A stretch of 64,000 nt of DNA from Distichodus sexfasciatus (taxonomy: Eukaryota; Chordata; Actinopteri; Characiformes; Distichodontidae): contig JAVGVS010000459.1 in assembly GCA_032718565.1 (NCBI GenBank), positions 212,063 to 276,062 of the forward strand, given 5' to 3'. The notes below the pieces were generated by a model that was given only the letters and a program-made list of their open reading frames with translations, was not told the origin of the DNA and made no database searches. Each line of letters starts with the position of its first letter. The first letter of the stretch is position 1. The translations under genes were made by a program, and so were the position numbers. Of the stretch, positions 48,501 through 51,956 are shown in pieces.

Positions 48501-50698
48501 AGTTACTATAACATTAAGTGTAGAATTTTGATTTGTGAAGTACATAGATCGAAATGCTGATTTATAAAATATCTATTAAGGGATTGTGAATGCTTTGAGT
48601 TATTGTAAATGCAGAGTCAAACCTAAGTACCTCTCTTTATACATTTATAAGCTGTAGACTACACTGACATGCTGTATAACATACATAATAACTTCATAAA
48701 AGAGTTTAGCAAAGACAATGTAAAGTCAGGCCATTACTATATCTTACTATGCATTCACAAACTGAACTGTATACCACAAAGATGTGCATTACATACATGA
48801 AATAGACTTGATAACATGAAATATGGCCAAACTACATATCCCATCTTACATGCGGTTGCACTAGGTATGCTGGGAAAGTGTAAGTGCACCAAGTGGTGCG
48901 GTATCTTGAACTTGAACATTTGAAGAAATGTAACTAAACTTCCAAAACGCATGTATGTATACATAGATTGAAGTATTAAAGTCAACATTTGACTGCAGCT
49001 TACTTCTAAAAATAATTTATATATATTTAAGATATTGTTTCTTGAAGGTTTTTGCTAATTAAAGCTATTATGAATGCTTTATGAAGATTTCATTTTAATT
49101 TACACCGTGTATAACACTGCATTGTTAAGATGCATAAATACCATGCCATGCATGTTATTAGTGTAAAGCTGTTATATGTTTCATTTAAAGCTGTAAAAGA
49201 TGCTTTAAAAATATTTAGTGTATCATTAAATGTTTCTTATAAATGTTTTATTTATGCCTTATAAATGCACTATAACAGTGCACTTAATATAAATCGTTAC
49301 TGAAAATTTTTATTAAACTGCTGCAGAATGATCAAATCTCCAGGACACTAATTGCAATTTTCTCCATGTGACTGCTGCTGCAATTGTGCATATATCATTG
49401 AATACCACACGTAATAATGTTAACTTGATTAAAGTCTGAAAAGTGATTAAAATATCACTTGAGCTATTCTGACTTTAAACCAAGTAAATATGGTACAGAC
49501 AAGACCATGACCAAAGACATTAACATGAAAAAAACGCCCTAAGTCTGTGTTTAATTAGGCAGAGAAATGTATGTGTAGGTAAGAGAGTTGTAAATTGGTC
49601 AAATTCTATATATAGATACCTTATAGCCTCTCATGCGCTGGAAGTGGGCAATGGTGTCACTAATCGTGTAAACTCTAACATGGCCCAGGTGAAGTCGGCC
49701 AGAAGGGTATGGGAACATGGAGAGGACATAAAACTTCTTCTTCTGGGAGCTCTAAATGTTAACAGAGAAGAAACATTTTCAATGATATCTGACATTCAAA
49801 TGAAATAAAAATGAAGGAGCATAAACAGAGCAGCCTTATACATCAATGTCAGATGACTGCCAGCATGAATATCTATATTTCACTCATGATGGCTTTTTAA
49901 AGTAGCATGGATTATTTAAGTACAAGTCTATTCATTTGCAATGGAAATCAATAAAAACAGCTAAAACTGTACATCGTTATGTACTGCTTTCTGAGTTCAT
50001 TTTTCTCAGTCCCTATCGTAAAGGATTTTGAGGTTACAATTTGGAAGGCAAAGCAACTCAGTGAACCTGTAATTGGTGACAGTGGTCCAATATAATGTTT
50101 TGGCTAATCAGTTTATTGTTTTAAAAATGACACTGTTTGGTTAATCCACTTTTGCTTTTTTAGGTTTTAATGCCATTTCATTTGTGCAACTGTTTTATTT
50201 CATTTTATTTCATCACTCAATACCAAAGTTGGTATAGATTATATCTATGGCAAATATTTTTGCAAATTCCTACACTGAACAGGTAAATCTCATGTTCCAA
50301 ACATGTTTTCTATTAATAATGTTTTTAGACTTAAATCACAGTACTCAAAAATGCTATGCAGAGAAAGTATACCTCTAGTCATTTCACAGAGCCTACTAGG
50401 AATCGATTTTTTTTAATTCTGTCTTTACATAACAAAGATAACTGTCTGTAATAGATGTAATCACCTGCTCTTTCATTTCTTTATGCCATTCCTGCTGGAT
50501 GCGTTGAAGCCACCATTGCTCCACCTTGCGCCTGGTTTCTGTTTTGTAATCTCGCTCCCATATCCTATTCTCACTGAAGAGACTCCGGCTGCTTGTTCTG
50601 ATGGATTTTTTGTTTGTGGCACACAGTAGACTGACATGTGCCCTCTGCCTCACAAGATCAAGGCAGCACATGGCAAGTCTACACATGTTCACTTGCAT
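446..50698 (-). CDS. lars2: Mitochondrial leucyl-tRNA synthetase, spliced gene (17 coding exons in window, 3' end missing)
   Basis: The enzyme charges mitochondrial tRNA-Leu with leucine in the matrix, for translation of mtDNA-encoded respiratory subunits. Joining the 17 exons (50465-50698, 49620-49751, 34665-34756, 31277-31337, 28413-28502, 27880-28023, 16828-16935, 15962-16121, 15709-15813, 15364-15479, 13178-13461, 6816-6914, 6006-6143, 5200-5303, 2519-2701, 2216-2385, 446-523) gives one open frame of 766 codons with GT/AG at every junction. Seen: an Arg/Ser-rich N-terminus like a mitochondrial presequence, the class I HIGH-type motif HLGH, the CP1 insertion, WLISRQRYWGTPIP, DTFVDSSWYFFRY, and KMSKS. 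Alignment from memory with human LARS2 is collinear throughout. The remaining anticodon-binding and C-terminal part must lie left of position 1. Introns range from 133 bp to 14.9 kb and hold most of the transposons in the window. I see no frameshift or stop, so the gene looks functional. Confidence 0.97.
524..2215. other. lars2 intron 16
   Basis: Intron of 1.7 kb. Apart from the hAT-like relic at 1309-1505 and a G-rich run near 1371-1400, I see only AT-rich sequence. Confidence 0.6.
1309..1505 (+). mobile_element. hAT (Charlie-like) non-autonomous relic
   Basis: The left end reads TTAGTGGTCCCCAATC and the interior has ACCGGGGTGGGG. The right end reads GCGGCCCAGTGGTTAG. This layout, a pair of imperfect GTGGTCCCCAA-type ends, is typical of short vertebrate hAT relics. 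No clean target duplication was found, so the copy is old. Confidence 0.5.
2216..2385 (-). CDS. lars2: lars2 coding exon 16: start of anticodon-binding domain
   Basis: 170 nt, phase 1 to phase 0, acceptor GTATAG and donor GTTAGC. It encodes DALPGVLRWQSRLWRLVTKL, followed by a charged Lys/Glu/Ala stretch typical of the helical anticodon-binding domain. The upstream intron is only 133 bp. Confidence 0.96.
2519..2701 (-). CDS. lars2: lars2 coding exon 15: KMSKS motif
   Basis: 183 nt, phase 1 to phase 1, acceptor CTTTAG and donor GTAAGA. It encodes QVTWEKMSKSKYNGLDPQEV, including the class I signature KMSKS that stabilises the transition state, then YGIDTVRLYILYAAPPEQDI. This is the strongest single identifier of the gene. 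Confidence 0.98.
2825..3796. mobile_element. Non-autonomous hAT element with intact 8-bp target duplication
   Basis: 972 bp. Termini are TAGGGGTGGGCGATA and, at the right, TATCGCCCAGCCCTA, an inverted pair. The 8-bp duplication GTTGAGTC flanks it exactly at 2817-2824 and 3797-3804. No transposase is present. The interior includes a repeated AAATTTC/CGAGAGCACAAA-rich block (3110-3260). It lies 124 bp from the acceptor of lars2 exon 15. Confidence 0.9.
4209..5146. mobile_element. Non-autonomous hAT element with intact 8-bp target duplication
   Basis: 938 bp. Termini are TAGGGTTGCACCGG and CGGTGCATCCCTA. The duplication GTATATAG is exact at 4201-4208 and 5147-5154. It has no coding capacity. 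A perfect hairpin sits inside it. Related right ends occur at 10960 and 32580. It was inserted 45 bp from the donor of lars2 exon 14. Confidence 0.92.
4359..4423. repeat. Perfect 26-bp hairpin inside the hAT at 4209-5146
   Basis: Arms 4359-4384 and 4398-4423 are exact reverse complements (core GTCGCCAATGGCAACC) with a 13-nt loop. A further GATGGCGACTACAATGTTCG block lies just upstream and suggests this is the core of a smaller nested element. Confidence 0.85.
5200..5303 (-). CDS. lars2: lars2 coding exon 14
   Basis: 104 nt, phase 2 to phase 1. It encodes EPFKKLLVQGLIKGQTFRVA and ends KKEDIDFT. The PFxxLLxQGxI block is conserved. A 938-bp hAT element with its target duplication begins 45 bp past the donor. 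Confidence 0.96.
5304..6005. other. lars2 intron 13, nothing recognised
   Basis: Holds AT-rich sequence and a 5664-5942 open frame on the minus strand that matches nothing I know and has no splice context. I treat it as non-coding. Confidence 0.5.
6006..6143 (-). CDS. lars2: lars2 coding exon 13
   Basis: 138 nt, phase 2 to phase 2, acceptor TTGCAG. It encodes ERWMPVDVYIGGKEHAVMHL followed by YYARFLTHFCRDQGL. The VDxYIGGxEHAxxHLxYARF block contacts leucine and the adenylate in the synthetic site. Confidence 0.97.
6412..6570 (-). repeat. Fragment of the tRNA-derived SINE family seen in full at 59612
   Basis: Contains GGCGACTCTAAATTACCCC and GTGCCCTGTGGTGTG, which match the middle of the 59612-59946 copy. 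The tRNA-like head is missing. Confidence 0.7.
6816..6914 (-). CDS. lars2: lars2 coding exon 12
   Basis: 99 nt, phase 2 to phase 2. It encodes CKNPAQRETDTMDTFVDSSW and YFFRYIDPHNQQ. The ETDTMDTFVDSSWYF block is one of the most conserved in leucyl-tRNA synthetases and lies in the catalytic domain. Confidence 0.97.
7360..7882. repeat. Local direct duplication, copy 1
   Basis: About 520 bp that recurs at 9085-9585 in the same orientation with scattered differences, for example around AACCATGTCATTTATGTGAT and GGGGGTGACACTCTCTTGTC. The copy also contains a shorter internal repeat (AAAGGGCAG near 7698 and 7885). It is non-coding. Confidence 0.85.
8588..8925 (-). repeat. tRNA-derived SINE, minus orientation
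   Basis: Reads on the minus strand as a tRNA-like head (GGCACAGTGGTTAGCGCTGC, then GATTCGATCC) followed by the long body, ending in an ATTCATTCATTC tail at the left. It is the same family as 59612-59946. The head keeps A- and B-box-like segments but is not a tRNA gene. Confidence 0.85.
9085..9585. repeat. Local direct duplication, copy 2
   Basis: Second copy of the block at 7360-7882. It lacks part of the 3' half found in copy 1 (a deletion between GAGGGGTTGAGCTTC and AGTCAGGTGATCTC) but keeps the same flanking order. Confidence 0.85.
9845..10146. repeat. Dispersed repeat with GTCCAAGCACCGG inverted ends
   Basis: The left part has ACTGCAAGCAGT and GGTCCAAGCACCGGTGC. The right part has GCGCCGGTGCTTGGAC. 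The two are an inverted pair. The ACTGCAAGCAGT motif also closes the tandem array at 45455-48275, so both belong to one family. I cannot classify it. Confidence 0.6.
10147..11554. other. lars2 intron 11: mostly unclassified, with a hAT right end
   Basis: 10390-10560 is shared with 60035-60170 (TTCCCCTTTATTACAGACAA and following), so it is a dispersed repeat. A hAT-like right end (GGTGCATCCCTAA) sits at 10962-10975. The rest is AT-rich and unrecognised. Confidence 0.5.
11555..12430. repeat. Dispersed non-coding repeat, class uncertain
   Basis: It starts with a SINE-like piece (GTGATTATTTGTCATTGTGAA on the plus strand, the complement of the 16305 family). It continues into a block ending AAGTCACTGAGCTCTTCAGA, then TTTTATACACCTGTGGCAAT. 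That block is of a kind common in teleost genomes. No open frame. Confidence 0.45.
12440..12730 (+). pseudogene. Tc1-like transposase relic
   Basis: A short plus-strand stretch reads HAVQWTEESKF. That is recognisable as the Tc1 WSDESRF region carrying the first catalytic Asp, here changed to Glu. Surrounding frames are broken, and no terminal inverted repeats are visible. Confidence 0.45.
13178..13461 (-). CDS. lars2: lars2 coding exon 11
   Basis: 284 nt, phase 0 to phase 2, the largest exon here. It encodes the return to the catalytic fold: SSKLRDWLISRQRYWGTPIP, then VHCGSCGPVAIPVEDLPVTL and a final WVNCQCP. The paired CxxC-like cysteines resemble the zinc-binding or former zinc-binding module of LeuRS. 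Donor is GTAGTT, a weaker consensus than the others. Confidence 0.97.
13676..13823 (+). repeat. Complete tRNA-derived SINE with LINE-type tail and target duplication
   Basis: 148 bp. The head has an A box (TGGCCTAGTGGTAGAACAC) and a B box (GGGTTCGAATCC). The tail GTAAGTCGCTCTGGATAAGA and following is nearly identical to the 3' tail of the L2 fragment at 41719-41776. An 8-bp duplication AAGAATCT flanks it at 13668-13675 and 13824-13831, so the copy is intact. Confidence 0.9.
14055..15332. mobile_element. Non-autonomous hAT element with intact 8-bp target duplication
   Basis: 1278 bp. It is rich in GGTCTTGGTCTTG repeats at both ends. Left terminus is TAGAGTTGGATGTGGTCTTG, right terminus CTTGACTACAAGTCTA. 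The duplication CTGCCTTC is exact at 14047-14054 and 15333-15340. No transposase. Its right end is 31 bp from lars2 exon 10. Confidence 0.92.
15364..15479 (-). CDS. lars2: lars2 coding exon 10: end of CP1
   Basis: 116 nt, phase 1 to phase 0. It encodes IPDCSVEDACVARDLGLSWK and continues to NSAE. The IPDCSVED segment aligns with the bacterial VPxHDxRD block that carries an editing Asp. That Asp is not present here. A hAT copy ends 23 nt past its donor. Confidence 0.92.
15709..15813 (-). CDS. lars2: lars2 coding exon 9
   Basis: 105 nt, phase 1 to phase 1, acceptor CTCTAG and donor GTGAGA. It encodes SLTKVTALNLLTRCEIPVII and continues to LDTVIG across the junction. The sequence is part of the CP1 domain and is less conserved than its neighbours, but it agrees in length and order with human LARS2. 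Confidence 0.92.
15962..16121 (-). CDS. lars2: lars2 coding exon 8: CP1 threonine-rich region (degenerate)
   Basis: 160 nt, phase 0 to phase 1. It encodes the stretch with PAYTSSPEAVFGA and later LPSHRLLHG. In editing-active bacterial LeuRS the equivalent place reads TTRPDT. Here the Arg and Asp are absent, as in human LARS2, which is known to lack post-transfer editing. Loss of editing in this fish is an inference from sequence only. Confidence 0.94.
16305..16500 (+). repeat. SINE fragment (GAGGTCACATTT family)
   Basis: Contains CAAGGTACCGTCCCCAAGCA, ATGGGTCAAATGCAGAGGTC and CAATGACAAAGAATCACTCA. The same order recurs at 37400-37575 and, inverted, at 62235-62512 where a tRNA-like head is attached. 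Pieces also lie at 9600-9680, 11555 and 36250. Confidence 0.75.
16828..16935 (-). CDS. lars2: lars2 coding exon 7
   Basis: 36 codons, phase 0 on both sides. It encodes LLDALADLPEWYGVKGMQAN followed by WIGECKGCYFDHVLK. The WIG motif marks entry to the CP1 (editing-like) domain. The acceptor is CTTTCAG and the donor GTAAGC. Confidence 0.96.
17050..17115 (+). repeat. 5'-truncated 3' end of the RTE-like LINE
   Basis: TGATCCGCTGTGGCAACC followed by AGCCGAAAGAAGAATAAGAA matches the last ~60 bp of the LINE at 18214-19133 (CGCTGTGGCGACCCC, AGCCGAAAGAG). Such short 3' ends are normal for RTE-type retrotransposition. Confidence 0.75.
17299..17957. mobile_element. Non-autonomous hAT element with intact 8-bp target duplication
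   Basis: 659 bp. Termini are TAATGATGCACGATAA and TTATTGTGCATCCTTA. The duplication ATTTACAC is exact at 17291-17298 and 17958-17965. No coding capacity beyond chance frames. Confidence 0.92.
18214..19133 (+). pseudogene. 5'-truncated RTE-like LINE, reverse transcriptase C-terminal part
   Basis: The plus-strand frame at 18222-18554 holds the RT catalytic block TMMFADDIVICSESRVQVEE with FADD as the metal-binding box. Downstream, disrupted by a stop and frameshifts, come VYKTVVRPAMLYGLET and LRWFGHVQRSD. The 3' end is CGCTGTGGCGACCCCTGAAG plus an A/G-rich tail. A 12-bp target duplication CTATCCTTCCAT lies at 18202-18213 and 19134-19145, so this is one truncated insertion. RTE clade assignment is by motif memory. 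Confidence 0.85.
19597..20238. mobile_element. MITE nested in the Tc1 element
   Basis: 642 bp. Inverted ends share the core CCACGGCAAAACCAGT, followed by a GCTTG motif. CAATT is repeated on both sides (19592-19596 and 20239-20243) and restores the Tc1 sequence when the insert is removed. No open frame. Superfamily is not clear. Confidence 0.85.
20374..21396 (+). pseudogene. Tc1-family transposase, three in-frame stops
   Basis: One frame throughout, no frameshift. N-terminus has the paired HTH (QQIREKIIEMFKNNISQRKI, then GRDLDISPSTVHNIIKRF). The catalytic triad is complete: WSDES for the first Asp, QDNAKPHSA for the second, PIENVW for the Glu, with 34 residues between the last two (DD34E). 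Stops occur near 20797 (TAG), 21079 (TGA) and 21094 (TAA). Length, about 340 codons, is normal for the family. Confidence 0.93.
21616..23032. other. lars2 intron 6: hAT-like scraps
   Basis: Around 22060-22085 there is an apparent hAT right end (ATATTGTGCAGCCCTA). At 22190-22370 lies a relic with TAGTGGTCTGACATTCCAGG and GTGGTCCCTGGGACAGAAAC. The 22498-22848 minus-strand frame was considered and rejected. Otherwise unrecognised. Confidence 0.4.
23033..23665. mobile_element. Non-autonomous hAT element with intact 8-bp target duplication
   Basis: 633 bp. Termini are CAGGGCTGTGCAAAATTCA and TGAATTTTTCACAGCCCTG. The duplication ATTAATAG is exact at 23025-23032 and 23666-23673. The interior is mostly AATTCAA-rich repeats. 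Confidence 0.93.
24908..25440 (+). pseudogene. Internally deleted Tc1-like transposase of element B
   Basis: Starts MGKTADLTDVHKTVTD and runs into the HTH (HKEGKPQKVIAKEAGCSGV). After several breaks it jumps to NSPDLNPIENL, which carries the catalytic Glu. The first and second Asp regions are deleted, so it cannot be active. Confidence 0.85.
26258..26380 (-). pseudogene. Fragment of a zinc-finger-like N-terminus from a transposon-encoded protein
   Basis: The minus strand reads GKCKFNKTWLDDPSFKDWLR and on through GNDWEAFCSVCKKT. The CxxC pair and the WLxDPxFKDWL start resemble the N-terminal region of hAT-type transposases or their domesticated relatives. It ends at a stop shortly after CKKTINLT. 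No C-terminal catalytic domain was found nearby. Confidence 0.55.
26491..26624. repeat. ~45-bp imperfect inverted repeat
   Basis: Arms 26491-26537 and 26579-26624 (core GGAGGAGCTGTCTAAAGGGC) differ at only a few positions and are separated by about 42 nt. They lie inside the hAT at 25683-27372. Confidence 0.85.
27880..28023 (-). CDS. lars2: lars2 coding exon 6: boundary into the CP1 insertion
   Basis: 48 codons, phase 0 on both sides, donor GTAAGT. It encodes ALVNWDPVDQTVLADEQV, then a Cys and Trp-Arg-Ser block, then KQWFIKTTSYAK. NWCP/NWDP-type and QWF-type blocks border the CP1 region in this family. The following 10.9-kb intron contains the Tc1/Tc1/hAT nest. Confidence 0.97.
28413..28502 (-). 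CDS. lars2: lars2 coding exon 5
   Basis: 30 codons, phase 0 on both sides, acceptor TTCTAG and donor GTAAGA. It encodes EVTTCLPDYYKWTQYLFVKL and then YEAGLAYQKE, catalytic-domain residues typical of leucyl-tRNA synthetases. A 789-bp hAT element sits only 83 bp upstream of the acceptor. Confidence 0.97.
28586..29374. mobile_element. Non-autonomous hAT element with intact 8-bp target duplication
   Basis: 789 bp. Left end CAGTATTGGGGACATTACTT, right end CCGTTATTCCCATCACTG. The duplication GTCATTAT is exact at 28578-28585 and 29375-29382. Subterminal GTAACTAGTTAC-type palindromes are plentiful. No transposase. It starts 83 bp upstream of lars2 exon 5. Confidence 0.94.
29421..29449 (+). repeat. 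(GT)n microsatellite
   Basis: A run of GT dinucleotides of about 28 bp, followed downstream by a short AGAC repeat (29486-29502). Confidence 0.95.
29563..31108. mobile_element. hAT-like non-autonomous element (AAGACCTTTTAAGACC family)
   Basis: Left end CAGGGTTCTTGCAGGTTT followed by AAATTTAAGACCTTTTTAAG. The right end carries the inverted counterpart and finishes CCCCGCGGGAACTG. The flanking 8-mers (AATCATAT and CATATGTA) do not match, so the duplication has decayed or the borders are slightly off. No coding potential. Confidence 0.75.
31277..31337 (-). CDS. lars2: lars2 coding exon 4
   Basis: 61 nt, phase 2 to phase 0, acceptor CTCCAG and donor GTAAGT. It encodes NIQSMREQFDSLGLCFNWDR, matching the human LARS2 segment in order and length. 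It is the smallest coding exon in the window and lies between the hAT at 29563-31108 and the small repeat at 31762-32110. Confidence 0.95.
31762..32110. mobile_element. Small MITE with CAGGGATGCAAAC ends
   Basis: 349 bp bounded by CAGGGATGCAAAC and GTTTGCATCCCTG, an exact inverted pair. No clear target duplication was found. Confidence 0.7.
32208..32588. mobile_element. hAT-like relic of the TAGGGTTG family
   Basis: Left end ACTAGGGTTGTATTGATACC and right end ATTGTGCATCACTAAT resemble the 4209-5146 element. It shares the internal block CCACAAGCTCATGTGAAATA with that element (CCACAAGCTTGTGTGAAATC there). Heavily decayed. Confidence 0.65.
32703..34130 (-). mobile_element. Near-intact Tc1/mariner element
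   Basis: 1428 bp. Terminal inverted repeats begin CACACAATACCCCATAATGA and extend about 60 bp as an almost perfect pair. TA flanks at 32701-32702 and 34131-34132. It contains a nearly full transposase frame with a single frameshift, the youngest-looking DNA transposon in the window. Confidence 0.95.
32815..33835 (-). pseudogene. Tc1 transposase with one frameshift
   Basis: The start is the ATG at 33833-33835 (KSKELSVDLRDRIVSGH). HTH segments run RKIAAALKIPMSTVASII and on to RAGRPSTLSDRGRKALVREV. The catalytic Asp residues are in LWSDETKIE and DNDPKHTAK, and the Glu in NLIEHLW, with the DD34E spacing. The frame shifts once near 33100-33120, just before the second Asp. Both sides are open with no stops, about 340 residues in total. 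Confidence 0.95.
34250..34400. repeat. SINE-like fragment
   Basis: Contains CTGGATTTGAACCTACGACC and CTACGTTACCACCACTATCA, which on the minus strand read like a tRNA-like head with a B-box-type segment. Only part of an element is present. Confidence 0.45.
34665..34756 (-). CDS. lars2: lars2 coding exon 3
   Basis: 92 nt, phase 0 to phase 2. It encodes VLNPMGWDAFGLPAENAAIE and on to TWTK. NPMGWDAFGLPAENAA is a very conserved leucyl-tRNA synthetase block of the Rossmann fold. The final AG joins the T of exon 4 to make Ser. Confidence 0.97.
34880..35300 (+). pseudogene. Tc1/IS630-like transposase relic
   Basis: A short plus-strand stretch reads MTCFTDESGFILDHVNGKV, which resembles the first-Asp block (FTDESRF) of Tc1-like transposases. 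Frames on either side are closed by many stops. No terminal repeats recognised. Confidence 0.45.
35424..35446 (+). repeat. (GA)n microsatellite
   Basis: A run of GA dinucleotides of about 22 bp within G-rich sequence. Confidence 0.9.
35843..36042. mobile_element. 200-bp fold-back MITE
   Basis: The left arm (GAGTCGGAAGTCGGCGTTCT and on to TTATTTAGAT) is the reverse complement of the right arm with one mismatch in 32 nt. A second paired block follows (ATATCAATTTTTCTTTTTTG). The whole unit can fold into one hairpin. Confidence 0.85.
36313..36590. mobile_element. 278-bp fold-back MITE
   Basis: The left arm starts TTACACTACGCCTGTTTAAC and the right arm ends GTTAAACAGGCATAGTGTTA. Pairing continues through GTGGTAAAGAAACT and TACCGC for about 100 nt on each side. 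Confidence 0.85.
36591..37394. other. lars2 intron 2: little recognised
   Basis: A possible MITE left end (GGGAAAAAATAAGAGACCAC) is seen near 36820 without a matching right end. The 37052-37378 plus-strand frame resembles no known protein. Confidence 0.4.
37400..37575 (+). repeat. SINE fragment (GAGGTCACATTT family)
   Basis: Same order of blocks as 16305-16500 (AGGTACTCATGAGCAAGGTA, then AATGCAGAGGTCACATTT). The tRNA-like head is partly lost. Confidence 0.75.
37985..38212 (+). pseudogene. Rex1-like LINE, upstream half of an interrupted copy
   Basis: Includes GTCAGGGCATTCAGACTGTC and ends in GTCAACCGAAAAAAGGCTGC. That is the V-N-x-x-K-A-A-G coding block of Rex1/CR1-like elements. The sequence resumes in the same frame region at 43891 (GCTGCTGGACTGACAAC) after the hAT insertion. 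Confidence 0.65.
39207..40031 (+). repeat. Left arm of the long terminal inverted repeat
   Basis: Near-identical to the reverse complement of 43148-43845 up to about 39883. After that it is recognisable but diverged, with CTCGCCTTCTGAACTAGG (CTCGCGTTCTGAACTAGG in the other arm), then TTTACTCTTC and GTCTCTTG. Confidence 0.9.
39638..40490 (+). pseudogene. Unrecognised multi-exon gene piece read rightwards from the left arm
   Basis: Five exon-like blocks joined in phase: 39638-39649 (MDQA, donor GTAAGT), 39755-39787 (VKVMVFQLHAS, acceptor TACAG, donor GTAAGT), then three related blocks at about 40108-40171, 40285-40344 and 40427-40489. Blocks 4 and 5 read QYIPAGGQANQTSCQAQTS and QYSEGGGLAQGPPSVQAEMT, are 60 and 63 nt, start after an AG and end CAG before GTTC. 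Block 3 has the same pattern (GRQADRTSLQT) but an in-frame TAA where the others have an amino-acid codon. Splice phases agree across all junctions. I do not recognise the protein. Gln/Gly-rich repeats suggest a linker or repetitive region. Confidence 0.55.
40500..41190. other. Interior of the long-inverted-repeat element, unrecognised
   Basis: No convincing exon. The phrase GTTTTTCTCA(G/A)TTGCTTAG occurs at 40738 and again at 41187, hinting at a short duplication. Confidence 0.4.
41200..41790 (+). pseudogene. L2-type LINE, 3' end with ORF C-terminus
   Basis: The frame reads FKTLTLAFKAKDGTAPPYLS, later LAPQWWNQVPLAVRTAESLA, and ends KTHLFKEYLGD with a stop at about 41537. This is the conserved C-terminal tail of L2-clade ORF2. 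An A-rich run and the 3' tail GTAAGTCGCTCTGGATAAGA with TGTAAATGTAAAATG follow. The reverse transcriptase core is absent, so the copy is 5'-truncated. Confidence 0.9.
41791..42370. other. Interior of the long-inverted-repeat element, unrecognised
   Basis: AT-rich, no repeat family or exon recognised. Confidence 0.4.
42371..43391 (-). pseudogene. Unrecognised gene piece read leftwards from the right arm
   Basis: Exon-like blocks 43380-43391 (MDQA), 43242-43274 (VKVMVFQLHAS) and 42371-42631. The last begins after CTTTAG in phase 0, which matches the phase left by the second block. It reads HLLLEHVLERLRSRLELAVG, then RVPIDLDFLEFVCAQELGF, LSAISSIVTLPQDVLENMQQ and on to a stop at 42371. This is a well-formed, helix-rich, leucine-rich sequence with no stops. 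The second block has lost its AG acceptor (AT), so this copy is probably dead. Multi-copy fish gene families would be the place to look for relatives. I cannot name one from sequence alone. Confidence 0.55.
43043..43845 (-). repeat. Right arm of the long terminal inverted repeat
   Basis: Inverted copy of 39207-40031. It differs at scattered bases, including a change that destroys the acceptor of the second small exon (see findings). Confidence 0.9.
43899..45240 (+). pseudogene. Rex1-like LINE reverse transcriptase, downstream half of an interrupted copy
   Basis: Reads YVRMLLIDFSSAFNTITPQK and ICNWIMDFLSVHPF, then IKYADDATMVELIKHNES and VTVDFRKTRSSNIPLRFNGF in shifted frames, with YADD as the catalytic box. 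Continues to the region reading CISTWFGST and a CA-rich run at 45115-45138. Multiple frameshifts and stops. Clade named by motif memory (Rex1/CR1-like). Confidence 0.8.
45455..48275. repeat. Array of ~485-bp related units, unclassified teleost repeat
   Basis: The phrase ATGCAACTGGTATCATTTGA or a variant recurs at about 45849, 46348, 46819 and 47348. ACAGCTTTGAAATTTGGCAG recurs at 45559, 46019, 46536 and 46988. ATGCAGTGGAACACTGCGT recurs at 45463 and 46415. Units close with GATAAAGCTGCAAACTGC (47691, 48237) and ACTGCTTGCAGTTATATTT. No coding sequence. A related piece lies at 52215-52440. Confidence 0.75.
48314..49304. mobile_element. ~1-kb MITE with AATTTATATTAAGTGCAC ends
   Basis: The left end TTCGGTAACAATTTATATTA and the right end (complement of TTCAGTAACGATTTATATTA) form an inverted pair that continues through TTAAGTGCAC. 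The interior is AT-rich without frames. Target duplication not clear. Confidence 0.75.
49620..49751 (-). CDS. lars2: lars2 coding exon 2: HIGH motif
   Basis: 44 codons, phase 0 on both sides, acceptor TTTAG and donor GTATCT. It encodes KKFYVLSMFPYPSGRLHLGH, which carries the class I synthetase ATP-binding signature (PYPSG followed by HLGH), then VRVYTISDTIAHFQRMRGYK. It is separated from exon 3 by the 14.9-kb intron that holds the nested long-inverted-repeat element. Confidence 0.97.
49752..50464. other. lars2 intron 1, nothing recognised
   Basis: AT-rich intron sequence between coding exons 1 and 2. No repeat family recognised. Confidence 0.6.
50465..50698 (-). CDS. lars2: lars2 coding exon 1: start codon and mitochondrial presequence
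   Basis: 78 codons, ending in phase 0 at CAG followed by GTGATT. It begins MQVNMCRLAM and continues with many Arg, Lys and Ser residues and few acidic ones for about 45 residues, as expected for matrix import. It then enters the conserved start of the mature enzyme (WERDYKTETRRKVEQWW). A second ATG at codon 5 and a third at codon 10 are alternative starts. A splice acceptor (TCATAG) lies six bases upstream of the first ATG, so this exon probably starts at 50704 and a non-coding exon precedes it. Confidence 0.93.
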
Positions 50699-50704
50699 CA
50701 GTCT

Positions 50705-51612
50705 CTATGAAGACATACAAAAAGCAACTAATAAGTAACACAGAGACAATATGAACATGTTTTGATAAACTGTTATATATTAACACAACAAACACTCAAT
50801 TCAAACCTGTAAATGTTTGTGTAACATGTCTGAGAGGTTGTCAATCCAGTAAATGTTAACCTTTGCTTATTAAAGCACAGGTTAACAACTATAAATACTG
50901 GATTGCATTAAAAATGAAATCTAAATTAAACATGCTTTAAAAAGACAAATCATATGTACAATTATACTTGTATTTGTAATAACTATTAAATATTTACTAG
51001 TGAAAGGGAAAATGAATAGTATCCATGATTGAATAGCAGTCAGTTAAAAATCAAGGCCATTTGGTTAATGAGGCAATTGTCTATTACAGCTGCATAAATG
51101 GGGCAATACATGTGTTCCTTTTAAGTTTACAATTTCAAATAAGAGCATAATTGATGTATTGAGTACTATATAAAATCCTTCAAATCAATAGTGGCTATAA
51201 TATACAACTTTGGTAAAGAATGTTGGTCCTTACAAAAAGCTTACATGATTCAGTAAATCAATGAGAAACATGAACCAATAGAAATCAAACTTAGCCATAT
51301 CATGGGGTGTCACTATGGAAACATGAGATACTACAAAATGATTATTAGTCACCTTGGAAACACTTTGGAATCTTTTACAGCAATGTACCTAGAAGAAACT
51401 GACTGACAGTGCTGTCATTAAAGGATTTAGAATAAAGTTTAGAGCAATTTCCAACGAGAACGCTTTTGACACCACAGAATACTGGCGAGGAATAGTGTTC
51501 GCAGCACCAATTCGCAACCAAACGCCTACGTGCTCATGCTTCACAGGCAATAGCGCTCCACCACTGCGGCTCAGCTTTGAGGTGCAATCAAGGCTATAGG
51601 TTTTTCTAACAC

Positions 51613-51614
<2 letters not shown>
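50705..51614. other. Region upstream of lars2 exon 1, nothing firm
   Basis: Presumably an intron between a non-coding first exon and the first coding exon. No feature supported. Confidence 0.4.

Positions 51615-51677
<63 letters not shown>
51615..51677 (+). repeat. (CA)n microsatellite
   Basis: About 60 bp of CA dinucleotides, followed by a G-run and a short GA repeat (51678-51709). Confidence 0.97.
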
Positions 51678-51680
<3 letters not shown>

Positions 51681-51956
51681 GGGGGGAGGGGGTAGCGAGA
51701 GAGAGAGAGTCACCATGGTTACAGAAATGTCTAAATACTAAATAATTCTCTGACACTATCTTCTGTCATAAGCACATCGCACCGAAGACCAACGAGGTCT
51801 AAGTAAGAGTGCAGTTGGTTATTTTTCGCTTTTATTCCAGCACATTTTATGCAATTTAGCAAAATTGTCGCCAATGTAGCAGGTGGTGCATGAGCTGGCG
51901 TCGGGGTTATGATTCTTTATGAGATATATGGAAGCTCTCGTAACTTAGTAACTCAC

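Noticed and set aside
49610..49620. A U12-type intron at the exon 2 donor (GTATCTAT)
   Set aside because: It does not match the GTATCCTT consensus, and no branch-point motif was identified.
51389..51756. Minus-strand frames rich in Val-Cys
   Set aside because: They are translations of the (CA)n microsatellite.
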